A stretch of 29,745 bases of DNA, taken from Haplomitrium mnioides (Eukaryota; Marchantiophyta; Haplomitriopsida; Calobryales). Numbering within the stretch: the first letter of the stretch is position 1; each line of letters starts with the position of its first letter. Both the position numbers and the translations under genes were made by a program. The notes below the pieces were generated by a model. It saw nothing but the letters and a program-made list of their open reading frames with translations. It was not told the DNA's origin and made no database searches. Of this stretch, positions 19,503-27,368 are shown piece by piece. The DNA is taken from the NCBI GenBank assembly GCA_049999725.1, contig JBNGIS010037313.1, positions 84,657 to 114,401 on the forward strand, given 5' to 3'.

Positions 19503-20105
19503 TCCCCCGCTACGCCACCCCTGTCCAAGGTTTCGACCTGCTGCAGAATCGTCGACCATCTTTGTTCGGCAAACGACACGCCCATGTCGTTGTTGCCCGT
19601 GCCATCCTTGATGTCTGCCTTCTCCTGCTCCTTCCCGTTGCCAAGTCTGTTGTTGTCATCGTGTTGTCCGATTCTTGACCCTTCCTTCTTGGTTAACCTT
19701 AGGTAGTCATACAAAAGAAGTTAATTTTTTTTAATTTAAATTTCATCTTAGCTTTACAAGTCCTATTGTTTCCCATTCTTCCTGATTAGGCTACTCTAGA
19801 TAGTCCCTACTCACTCTCCTTCAAGCTCCCTCCTTCAAGCTCCAATTGCATCCGCGGAGCTCCCGTAGTGGCGCGTTTTTGCCTATCACACCGTTCATCC
19901 ATCACCCAAATCTCATGTTCCTCCATGACTTCATTAATATACTTGGCTGCTTTGTGGCATCGTGCGCAATACTTCTCCTATTATACCTTGTTAGTCACAA
20001 AAGCATACCCATACCATGCCAATTCCACCTTGCAAAAATCATATAAGCGCCCCTACCCAAGGAATTTGAAAAATTTTGCGCAACGCTACTTCGAACCAGC
20101 CTACA

Positions 20106-20898
20106 TTGTGGTTGTGGACCCAAAGTGCGGGTTGAAGGATAAGTGAGAGTTCAACATCAAGAACCTTGACAAGTACCACTACAAGATTGCAAGTGCCAAT
20201 CACAGCGCTGCCGCAAGGCAACTTCTAATTACAAAATATGGAGTGAAAAATCCTATGCTTTTGCTATCCAACTGCTACGTTTACGTGAGACAGACACCAA
20301 TAGAAGCCCAAATTTTTGCAACTAATGACAATTACAACCAACGCTATAAGTTGGAAGTGACTACAATTTTGAAGGTGAAGTATGGGCATCAACGCTACAT
20401 GGAGAATGAGATGGTGTCATCCAAGAAATTAAAAAGAGAACTTGTGTTGGAGACTTTAGAGATCAACCCAAAGTCAATTCACTCTTAAAAAGACTTTGAC
20501 TTCTAAAGACAACAAGTTCGGACAAGTGTTTCAAAGTGGAGAGCTCTGAGAGTTACAATAGAGCATTTTGACAATGTGGGAAAAGAATCAAGTGAAAGAC
20601 CAAAAGCCAAAGGCCAAAGAATCTCTTAGAATGGAGGACATGAAGTGGAAATTGTGGAGGTCTCTTCACTCTCTTTCTGAAAAAATAAATTTTCATTTTG
20701 AAACAAGTGGAAGCTGAAGAGCTTTCAAATTAAGAAATGTTTGAGGAACGTAAGAGGCATAATGTTTTGTTAGTAATGGTGATATCGTTTTGCTCAAAGG
20801 TATATTGTAGCTTATGGTAGGAGGCAAGGATGGAATATCCCATCCACATAAAGGAATCAAAGATGCCATCTTTGTACTAAAGCTTTGAGAAATTGTTG
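20106..20898 (+). pseudogene. Copy II ParB-like exon, right part
   Basis: This continues the exon cut at 15576. IVVVDPKCGLKDK, a TGA, then LDKYHYKIASANHSAAARQL, LITKYGVKNPMLLLSNCYVY, TPIEAQIFATNDNYNQRYKL and MENEMVSSKKLKRELVLE follow. NHSAAARQ aligns with the ParB G-x-H-R-x-x-A-A box (IVGGNKNATTSQ in copy I), and EAQIFATNDNYN with its second conserved segment. ParB/Srx-fold domains bind or process nucleic acid or nucleotides; a role with the methyltransferase is inferred. Beyond 20488 the match to copy I continues through stops to GAAATTGTTG before GT (20899). Confidence 0.55.
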
Positions 20899-21124
20899 GT
20901 ACTTTTTTTCCCTTCTCTAATTGTGTTTCAAAAGATTTATTGAATTTTCTTTTAAGTTGATCTAGTCTATGCACACATTGACCCTAGACACTTTGAGCAT
21001 TGGGACTCCAAGAGCCTATGCTCGTAAGAACACTTAAGTCCTTTTGCGTATAGACTCCTATGTCCCTACGCACATGGACTACGAGAACTCAAGTGCGCAA
21101 GGACTCTTAAGCCTAGGTTGAAGA
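20899..21124. repeat. Copy II intron 2 with palindromic minisatellite
   Basis: The intron begins GTAC at the place of GTAAG in copy I. From about 20955 it has degenerate AGTCTATGC/GCATAGACT units: CTAGTCTATGCACACATTGA, CTTTTGCGTATAGACTCC and CCTACGCACATGGACTACGA. These are more diverged than in copy I. It ends near CTTAAGCCTAGGTTGAAG (about 21121). Confidence 0.55.
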
Positions 21125-21604
21125 AGCCTCTGAAGATCAAGACCAAGCCCCAACCCTTGTATCAAACCCTCTTGCCTTTCTGCTCCACTGTTAGAAGGTC
21201 AGAGAGTGGAAACCAATGCAACAAAATGACATTTTTGTTCCTTCAATTGAAGCAAGGCTTGAAGAACAAGACAAAGACTTAATGTCTTATGTTGATGAAC
21301 TCAACATGGCATTTTATCAAGTCCAGAGGGAGGCGAAAGCTCAACAATTAAAGGATTTGGTGAAACCCAAAAGTACTTTAGCAATTGCTGATGCTACTTA
21401 TGAGTATAACCTAAAGCAATACAAGCATGATAATTTTGAGTCCTTTATGAAAGACAACATTTTGGGCATGATCTTTTCTTTTGCGAAAGTTACTACTTCT
21501 GATTTTTTTTGTCTTTCGTCATCATTCATTCTTCTCAACAATTTGGCATTGTGGAGGATGCTCTTTTGGAGGTTTGTTGTACCATCGACCACGACATCTC
21601 ATAA
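21125..21604 (+). pseudogene. Copy II methyltransferase exon with motif IV (DATY)
   Basis: The frame from 21216 reads IEARLEEQDKDLMSYVDELN, then MAFYQVQREAKAQQLKDLVK, STLAIADATYEYNLKQYKHD and DNILGMIFSFAKVTTSDF. D-A-T-Y (21390-21401) lies where DPPY is expected. After SDF a frameshift in the T-run (21501-21508) occurs; the shifted frame continues the VIHSSQQFG-type strand seen in copy I. N-terminal to the catalytic motif is a charged helical segment. Spacing to the neighbours fits one gene. Confidence 0.6.
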
Positions 21605-21769
21605 GTTTTGTTTTGATTTTTTTAATGTTTTAGTTTACATTTTTTACTTTTCTTTTACTTTCCTTGCAATGTCTAATTTTTTTAATTACTACAAAGACAA
21701 AAACAACATTCATTATTGAGGGGGTCTTTGAATCGCTCATGCTCTTGACTATTGGACTATGGGTTACTG

Positions 21770-22339
21770 AACAAAAGAGAGCAAGTGGAGCATGAAGCTC
21801 TTCAACTTACAACCCTACAAGGCAAGCAACTGTCAATGACAAAAAATGCAAAAGGTTTTCAGATGTCTAGCTATTCAGCGAAACTCAAACATCAAGGAGA
21901 TGATACTCATATAAATGTGTACTTAAAGACTCACGCTTTGTACAATTTCTTCATTGACTATTTGTCAACTAAGCAAGATTGGATCTTAGATCTTTGCTCG
22001 GAGTTCGACATAGGCTTTGTTTGTGCTCTAAAGTTGATGCAAAACAACATCTTTGTGGAATATGATAGACATCAATCTATCTATATTGGCCAATGAGTGT
22101 TGATGATGGATTTTTTTCCACCTGATGTCATAGAATTGCAGATTGTTTATGCATACGATAAGGAGCCAATTCCTCTTGGTACTACTAGTGCACATAGTGA
22201 TTCTATTGCAATTTTTGGGACAAGAAAGTCTCAATAGGATTCTCTTGCACTTGCATATGCCCAAGCTTCTAAGTCCATTGATTTGGATAAGACCATTCCT
22301 CTTGAAGAGGATAGAACTGAAACAATAGCTCAAGAGTGA
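21770..22339 (+). pseudogene. Copy II methyltransferase exon with motif I and C-terminus
   Basis: The frame 21752-22096 includes KTHALYNFFIDYLSTKQDWI, then LDLCSEFDIGFVCALKLMQN and NIFVEYDRHQS. This is the AdoMet-binding core: hydrophobic strand, D-L-C-S, a loop that has lost its glycines, a helix, then an acidic strand end V-E-Y-D. After a stop at 22094 the open C-terminal tail resumes: MMDFFPPDVIELQIVYAYDK, GTTSAHSDSIAIFG and LEEDRTETIAQE, ending at TGA 22337-22339. The order motif IV then motif I is that of beta-class DNA amino-methyltransferases. Confidence 0.6.
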
Positions 22340-23265
22340 TGTAATTTTTGTAAATAACAAAGTATTTCTTTCTGAAAATATTTTTTGTTTGATCTATATT
22401 CTTCTAGCATTCCAAATAATAATTATAAACTATTTTCTTGACAATTTATTTCTTCTAAAAATTGATTTTTGAATGAAACCTATTGGTTTTTGTAAAAATT
22501 AGCATTGAATTTCATGTCAAGATGGCTCATTTCAATTGACTACGATTTTTGTACAAGTTATCTTCAATCATGAGTTTTTTGTGTTTCTTTGGCTTCTCAT
22601 TTAATTTACTGCAATATTCAATAAATATATCATTCTATATTTGCGTCTTTGTTGTGATTTTATTTTGGATATTCAATGTTTTATGTTACTAATGATTCAT
22701 TGCTTGCTCGTTTTGGAATGTCAGACTGATTTTTAAGAAATGCATCATCTTTTATGATATGAAAGCTAGAAGTCTATGCAAACATAGGCTTTATTTTTTG
22801 TTTTCATCTATTCCACATGTAAATACAGGTTTAAAGCAACTCTTACTAGATTAGAAATTTATATGTCAATATATGTAAGAGCATCTTAGTTTTTTTTAAT
22901 TTGTTTTTTGTAAATGTTTTAGGATTTTGTATCTTGAAGGTTTTTCTCAAATTCTTAGAAAACATTAAAAATGACTATATGACTTTGGATATTTTTAAAT
23001 ATTCTTTCTTGGTTGTTTGTCTAGCCATAATAAGATATTTTCTTACCATTTTTTACCAAATATTGAATGTTAAAGTTTTTTCCAAATACAATAGGTATCT
23101 CAATAAATCAATTTTTAGATTGAATAAAATTTTTTGATGAAAAATTTAGTCACTATCAGAAAATATAATTTTTGGAGCATAACCTTGAAAACAAAAATTT
23201 CATACATGAAATACAATAGGAACTCAATTGTGGTTCTTGTTTCAAAGTAACGGCCGTTAAACTCC
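22340..23265 (+). other. 3' untranslated/tail region of copy II
   Basis: This is AT-rich sequence without a credible coding frame. It carries AATAAATATA (about 22619, a possible poly(A) signal), one palindromic unit AGTCTATGCAAACATAGGCT (22771-22790), and the conserved tail blocks at 23166-23185 and 23221-23258. The 78-codon frame at 22901-23137 is Phe/Leu/Ile-rich as expected from AT-rich DNA. Confidence 0.5.
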
Positions 23266-23779
23266 TTTTCTCTCATAAAATGCTTTCAATTTTTAGTTGA
23301 TAACACAATCGTTAGTTCCTCCCACTACGTGGAATGGTAATTTTGTTGTGTATTGCTCAACTTTCTAAAAACAAAAACAATAGTATGCCAACCATCCTCC
23401 TATTCTTGTTGCAAAACCTTGCCTATAACTTTTCCCCATGCATCAACTAAAAGTTTTATTGGTTGTTTAGAGTCTAACCATTTGAGAATAGGAGCATGAA
23501 GAAGTGATTTCTTTAATGCTTGAATTGCCAATTCTTTTGCAGCTTCCCATGTCCACATGTGATTTTTCTTGACCAAATTGATCAGTGGTTCTCCTATTTG
23601 TGCAAAACCTTTCACAAATCGATGATAAAACCAAGTAAGCCCCAAAAATTATCTTAGTTGTGCTTGATCACTAGGAGCTTCCCACTTTTGAATGGCCTCC
23701 ACTTTCTCATCTATGACTTGAATTCCTTCTACACTCATTTGGTGATCCAAGCAATCAATCATAGATTGTTTATAAATCT
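23257..23779 (-). pseudogene. Element A: RT thumb/connection and RNase H start
   Basis: On the minus strand: MIDCLDHQMSVEGIQVIDEK, then VEAIQKWEAPSDQAQLR, a stop, FLGLTWFYHRFVKGFAQIGE and PLINLVKKNHMWTWEAAKEL. An RNase H start follows with LLVDAWGKVIGKVLQQE (Asp of the D-A-S motif kept), a stop, EDGWHTIVFVFRKLSNTQQN and YHST-x-WEEL. These are the L-G-x-x-x-S, F-L-G-L-x-x-Y-Y-R-x-F-I and D-A-S-x-x-x-x-G-x-V-L-x-Q blocks of Ty3/gypsy pol. The last residues run into the junction with copy II's tail. Confidence 0.82.
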
Positions 23780-23910
23780 GTGACATTTTATTTACAAAAA
23801 AAATCTTCATGAGTATCCACAACATCTTTGTACAGAACTGAAGGTACTTCAGTTCTGTACAAAGATGTTGTGGATACTCATGAAGATTTTTTTTGTAAAT
23901 AAAATGTCAC
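23780..23910. repeat. Perfect 131-bp palindrome (64-bp arms, 3-base loop)
   Basis: The left arm is 23780-23843, starting GTGACATTTTATTTAC. The right arm is 23847-23910, ending GTAAATAAAATGTCAC. The loop is GTA at 23844-23846. I checked all 64 pairs and found no mismatch; pairing ends sharply outside (T23779 versus C23911). It lies inside the reverse transcriptase of element A, between the catalytic F-L-G-D-I-L motif and the following K-C-H-like segment. Confidence 0.95.
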
Positions 23911-24600
23911 CTAAGAAGACAATAACAAACTTATCTATATAAGATCAGAAAATATCATAATGCCCATAAAGGTTGCATGAGTATTAGTTAACTCAATGGC
24001 ATAACGAGATATTCAAAATTCTATTTTCTACATATCGCCCTCACCAATTTGGATTTGGTTATATTCACTTCTCAAATCCAACTTGATAAGGTAGTTTTCT
24101 TCTTGAAATTGATCAAATAAATTATCTATTCTTGGTAATGAATGTTTATTTTCAAAGTTTGTCAATTGTCCACTTCTTAAATCCAACTTGATAAAGTAGT
24201 TTGCTCCTTGAAGTTGATCAAATACATCATCCATTCTTGACAATGGATGTTTATTTTTCAAAGTTTGTTGATTGAGTGTTTGTGGTCAATGCACATTCTA
24301 ATACTCATATCTTTCCTTTTCACGAATAAAACTAATAGACCATAAGGAGAGATGCTTGGCTGAATAAATCTCTTTTTCAATAATTCACTGATTTGAGATT
24401 CACATTCTTCCAATTCATGAGGAGGCAAACAATATGGTGCCTTGCATTATGGAGTACTTCTTGGAATAACCTCAATCTTGTGATCAATGGATCATTAAGG
24501 TGGCAAACAATGAGGTAAATTGTTGGGAAACGCATTGTAGAACTCTTTTAAAACCTATTTGTAGTTCATGTGGAACTTTGTGTTTGGAGTCTTCCTTATC
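23911..24600 (-). pseudogene. Element A: reverse transcriptase palm (motifs A to C)
   Basis: On the minus strand the order is [38 protein letters not shown], a second copy of that block, [11 protein letters not shown], then LTNTHATFMGIM and DKFVIVFLGDIL. KLDLRS is motif A with its catalytic Asp. LTN-x-x-A-T-F is motif B. FLGDIL holds the place of Y/F-x-D-D, with the first Asp changed to Gly, so the polymerase site is destroyed. Frameshifts separate motif B from motif C. Confidence 0.8.
24067..24277 (-). repeat. 105-bp in-frame duplication of RT motif A
   Basis: ACTTCTCAAATCCAACTTGA (24067) recurs as ACTTCTTAAATCCAACTTGA (24172), exactly 105 bp (35 codons) apart. The translated units are [20 protein letters not shown] and [20 protein letters not shown], each followed by KLDLRS. 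The two differ at about a quarter of residues, so the duplication is old. Confidence 0.9.
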
Positions 24601-25215
24601 AATTTTGACCTCACATATGAGTTCCAAAAATACCACATCTTGTGTTTTTATTGACCTTTCTCCAATCACATATAGAGGTAGTTGCTTGGAATGAGGTTGC
24701 ACTCGATCTCCCAAAATCTTCCGTTGAGATGTTATGAATATCTTCTTTTGGCAATCCACTTGTGGGTTATGTCTTCTCAATCTACTTCAATCCTCAAGTT
24801 GCATCGTATCTTGTTAAATTTAAAATCTTCCATTCGATCTTTTCTTAATAAGTGCCCATACATAAAGTTATACTTTAATACAACCTTTCAATTGGCTCAC
24901 TTTGTTCATTTTCTATTTTAACCACCTCGCGCTCTTCTTTCTCAAGGAGTAGCTTCAGCTTTAATGCTATTTTCTGTGATAAATAACTTTCTTCTCCTCT
25001 CGAATCCACCAAAACCGTTAATAGAAATTCTTCCATCCATCTATCAACTACAATTAGTCCTCCATTTTTTTTTTCTATGACATATTTGATTTTGTTGATT
25101 TTTCTCCTTATATTTCTTCTTCATTCCAACAACATCATAAGGTTTTTTTTTCTAGTGCCCAATTATTTCTCTAACATTCTTGGTCTTCTTCATTGTTGAG
25201 AGAATGAAGTGGTTG
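24601..25215 (-). pseudogene. Element A: protease and linker remnants
   Basis: FLLTVLVDSRGEESYLSQKI followed by ALKLKLLLEKE (about 25025-24935 on the minus strand) fits a retropepsin: hydrophobic strand, D-S-x-G (normally D-S-G or D-T-G-A), then S-x-x-x-A-x-K-L-x-L. An inserted Arg breaks the triad. Downstream, RRHNPQVDCQKKIFIT matches the W-L-x-x-H-x-x-x-V-D-C-x-x-K segment that precedes RT in gypsy elements. Stops and frameshifts are present throughout. Confidence 0.6.
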
Positions 25216-25660
25216 TCAAAACACCCACCATTGATTGCGTCGTACTGCTGTGTGATTTGGTGCAATGTGTTCTCTATGGCCACAATTGTAGCATGATTTA
25301 GTTTCTTGCTTCTCTTTCATCCTTCTATCTGTAGCATTTTGTGACCCTCTTTGTTGGTGATTTGGGCAATTGAAATCTCTCCTTCTCATATTTCCGAGTT
25401 TCATGAGTGTGGGGCTATAATCCCTCATGTTTGCACAATCTCTTATGTTACTTCAATTCTCAAATAAAACAAGATAACTTCAGTAACATCCTTTGGATTG
25501 CGCATCATTATTCCCCTTTGAATCTTTCTCTTCATTTCTTATAGAAATTTGTCAAGGGTCTCGGCTGAACTCATATCTTCAATTTGGACTTGTCAGTTTC
25601 AGAACTCCTCAATGTACCTTGCAATGCTTCCTTGTTGTTCCCAAATCTTGGTTCTTATGG
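25216..25660 (-). pseudogene. Element A: gag with zinc knuckle
   Basis: The open frame 25428-25216 reads RGSQNATDRRMKEKQETKSC followed by YNCGHREHIAPNH. The zinc knuckle C-x2-C-x4-H-x4-C has its last Cys replaced by His. Upstream in broken frames, IARYIEEF, QVQIEDMSSAETLDKFL and RGIMMRNPKDVTEVI fit the capsid end of gypsy gag. The fragment starts near 25660, next to LTR sequence. Confidence 0.7.
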
Positions 25661-25699
25661 TTAATATAGAGTTTACCACTTTGAAATTTTGTAAACCTT

Positions 25700-25824
25700 G
25701 TCATGAGCACACATATTGCTTACACAACTACATTGTCCACAAATATTCCATTACATCTACAAACATACAATAGAGAATAACAAACAATTGAGTCTTATGC
25801 ACATACAATGCATGAGACCCCACA
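25700..25824 (-). repeat. Partial second LTR copy
   Basis: This is a 125-bp direct repeat of the start of the LTR at 26185-25825. TGTGGGGTCTCATGCATTGT (minus strand from 25824) corresponds to TGTGAGGTCTCATGCATTGT (from 26185). The copy breaks off at gag sequence of element A. It is the start of another element of the same family, or the 5' LTR remnant of element A itself. Confidence 0.7.
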
Positions 25825-26185
25825 ATAACATTTCTCGAGTGATACCTTCTCGAGAAATTATGATTGTTGATCTTTTGATATCAGAACAAGTGCATCTTTG
25901 CTCATAAGGAATTCGCTTTCTCCTCTTGGTTCACAAATAAAGTGTCACATCGAAAGAAAACCTTTCAATGAGAATACATAGCCTTATATACTAAGGCACA
26001 AAAAGACAAAAAACTCAAAATGTCTAGAAATAGAAATCTACATAGAATGGTGTGGCAGTTGTTGTGCATATACACATTGCTTACAAAACTACATCTTTCA
26101 CACATATTCCATGACATCTACAAACATGCAGTAGAGATTGACAAACAATTGAGTCTCATGCGAATACAATGCATGAGACCTCACA
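25825..26185 (-). repeat. 3' LTR of element B
   Basis: The LTR starts TGTGAGGTCTCATGC right after a polypurine tract. TAGTATATAAGGC (minus strand, near 25995-25983) is a TATA box. The tract of about 361 bp ends where the next copy of the same start appears. Close to the end a perfect 10-bp inverted repeat ATTTCTCGAG/CTCGAGAAAT (25830-25839 and 25849-25858) has a 9-base spacer. The exact 3' end is unclear, with no CA before the next repeat. Confidence 0.65.
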
Positions 26186-26199
26186 ATCTTCCCCTTAGC
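26186..26199 (-). promoter_or_regulatory. Polypurine tract of element B
   Basis: On the minus strand GCTAAGGGGAAGAT lies directly before the LTR start TGTGAGG. Position and purine content (AAGGGGAAGA) are those of a plus-strand primer. Confidence 0.75.
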
Positions 26200-26360
26200 T
26201 GGTGGTCAAGTCCCCTAACACAAACTAGCCATCTATCTCCTAGAAAATTGATGTACACCTATTGATGCAAAGACTAAGAGGTCAGGTGTAATGGAGCCCT
26301 CTCGTTCACCTTCTATAATCTATACCAACCCTAGAGCTCAATGGAAACTAGTTTTTCTAT
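26200..26360. other. Element B: spacer between PHD finger and polypurine tract
   Basis: No motif is recognised; stops occur in all frames. This is most likely the 3' non-coding part of the element. Confidence 0.5.
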
Positions 26361-26502
26361 GAATTTTGAGGACAAAACCATGATTCGTTAAGAAGAGTAA
26401 CCAATGGAGGCATCAAATATAACCTACACTATCTTTTAGAACAATTGTTGCAAATCAACATAGTGGTTGTCTCCTTAGGAGAACCATACAACAAACACTT
26501 CA
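26361..26502 (-). pseudogene. Element B: C-terminal PHD finger
   Basis: On the minus strand, about 30 codons after the integrase end, the frame reads LKCLLYGSPKETTTMLICNN, CSKR, a stop at the usual Trp place, CRLYLMPPL and NESWFCPQNS. This is the PHD pattern C-x2-C ... L-x-C-x-x-C-x-x-x-(W) ... C-L-x-P-P-L ... W-x-C-P-x-C. The second Cys is Tyr here. PHD fingers read histone tails; at an integrase C-terminus one would be expected to steer insertion to certain chromatin, as chromodomains do in chromoviruses. The role is inferred from the family. Confidence 0.65.
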
Positions 26503-26519
26503 AACTTGTAGGAACTCAT

Positions 26520-27338
26520 ACCACACTACGGTCCATAGTGCCATCGATGTTATGAAGGTGAAAAGGTACACAATTGTGCGCATGATCCTTCCAAACTGTG
26601 CCATCACGTCCCTCTAGTTGCAAAACTCTCAAAGGCCCTCTTGTTCTTGCAGAATTTAGCGCCCAAATGTAACATCAAGCATCGTGGGTGTCTTTTGCTA
26701 CAAATAAACACAATCACCAAGACAAAACTCCAAATCCTAGTGTGATATCCACCTTTCACTATGGTATCATATCGTAAAGTGTCACAATGTTGAGAAATAG
26801 GAAGGTTTTCAAGCGCTATAGGCATGACTCTCTCAAGCACCCAGGCTCTATCTAAACATAATTTCACCCAATCAATGAGATCATCCAAACCACAACCGTA
26901 GTGACAAACCGTTGAATAGAAGAGGGTAAATCAGGGTCCCTCTCATATACTAGAAAGTAAGGTGAAAACAAATGCCAAGGATATGTGCTTACTAAACATG
27001 TACCCCATAGCAAGCCAATGTAGGTCGAGATCCCAATCCCCATGGTGACCAACTTGCTAGCCATACTTGCGTAATGCTCTCTTCACCGTCTGAACCACTC
27101 GCTCAGCCAACCCATCTATCTCAAGATGATCTCTAGATGAAGTACAATAATAAATGAAAGCTTTCTTACACAAAACCTCAAACTCACCTCCAAATTTTGT
27201 ACAATGATCTGTCAACACTTTGGCAAGAGCTCCAAAATGACTAAGAAATTGATCCAAGAAAACCACTCCTCTACTGGTCTTGTGTGGCAATGCTACCAAC
27301 TCAATCCACTTTGAGAAATGCTTCACCATCACCAACAC
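26520..27338 (-). pseudogene. Element B: integrase core and C-terminal region
   Basis: MLVMVKHFSKWIELVALPHK, FGALAKVLTDHCTKFGGEFE and SRDHLEIDGLAERVVQTVKR (27338-27057) contain the second Asp (L-T-D) and the Glu (G-L-A-E) of the D,D-35-E site. The first Asp, normally before the G-x-(K)-Y-x-L-V-x-x-D/E segment, is missing: the frame joins directly to the methyltransferase. The 26888-26604 frame gives ALENLPISQHCDTLRYDTI. At about 26630-26545 LQLEGRDGTVWKDHAHNCVP ends the domain. Frameshifts at about 27057 and 26900 break it. Confidence 0.82.
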
Positions 27339-27368
27339 AAACCTATTGTGTCGCTTCCCATCAATCTT

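Larger units (their letters stand above)
15577..20105. mobile_element. GC-rich 4.5-kb insertion with TG...CA ends and TTGTG target duplication
   Basis: The insertion begins TGTAGGCCGGGTT and ends AACCAGCCTACA; TGTAGGC and GCCTACA are perfect reverse complements. TTGTG is duplicated at 15572-15576 and 20106-20110. Joining the flanks restores homology to copy I (CATTGTGG). A 5-bp duplication and TG...CA ends are typical of LTR-retrotransposon integration. However, I cannot see long direct repeats at the two ends and recognise no gag, pol or transposase. The inner sequence is clearly richer in GC than the flanks, and mostly C/T-rich on the + strand to about 19020, then A/G-rich to about 19440. 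It may be a non-autonomous LTR derivative whose LTRs I cannot align, or an element with short inverted ends. Confidence 0.75.
13996..23265 (+). pseudogene. ParB-like/N4-N6 DNA methyltransferase fusion gene, copy II (split by an insertion)
   Basis: This is the most complete copy. The order is leader and exon 1 (to 14515), intron 1 with palindromic minisatellite, a Lys/Glu/Ser-rich exon (about 14977-15576) running into the ParB-like exon (20106-20898), intron 2 with minisatellite, the motif IV exon (about 21125-21604), a T-rich intron, the motif I exon and C-terminus (about 21770-22339), and a ~900-bp tail. A 4,529-bp insertion at 15577-20105 splits the ParB-like domain; without it, homology to copy I is continuous. 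Introns at matching places mean this is a normally spliced nuclear gene family, not a processed copy. Frameshifts, stops and damaged catalytic motifs show it is inactive. Confidence 0.65.
23257..25700 (-). mobile_element. Ty3/gypsy retrotransposon A (gag-pro-RT-RNase H remnant)
   Basis: Reading on the minus strand, the order is gag with zinc knuckle, protease, reverse transcriptase, RNase H, each broken. There is no integrase: the element is cut at its 3' side where copy II's tail begins (about 23257). At its 5' side it meets an LTR fragment near 25700. Frameshifts, stops, an internal duplication and a palindrome show it is dead. Confidence 0.8.

Noticed and set aside
20050-20105. NLKNFAQRYFEPAY before IVVVD at the right end of the insertion as part of the gene
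   Set aside because: Copy I and the left flank at 15539-15576 both give the MLTxK..H sequence before IVVVD. The terminal repeats and TTGTG duplication place this stretch inside the insertion.
22901-23137. 78-codon + strand frame in the tail of copy II
   Set aside because: It is Phe/Ile/Leu/Asn-rich as expected for AT-rich DNA, lies after the family stop codon and is not conserved in copy I.
25873-25890. TTGATATCAGAACAAG on the + strand as a Met-tRNA primer-binding site
   Set aside because: It lies within a repeat whose polypurine tract and TATA box give the opposite orientation, and no + strand LTR ends before it.
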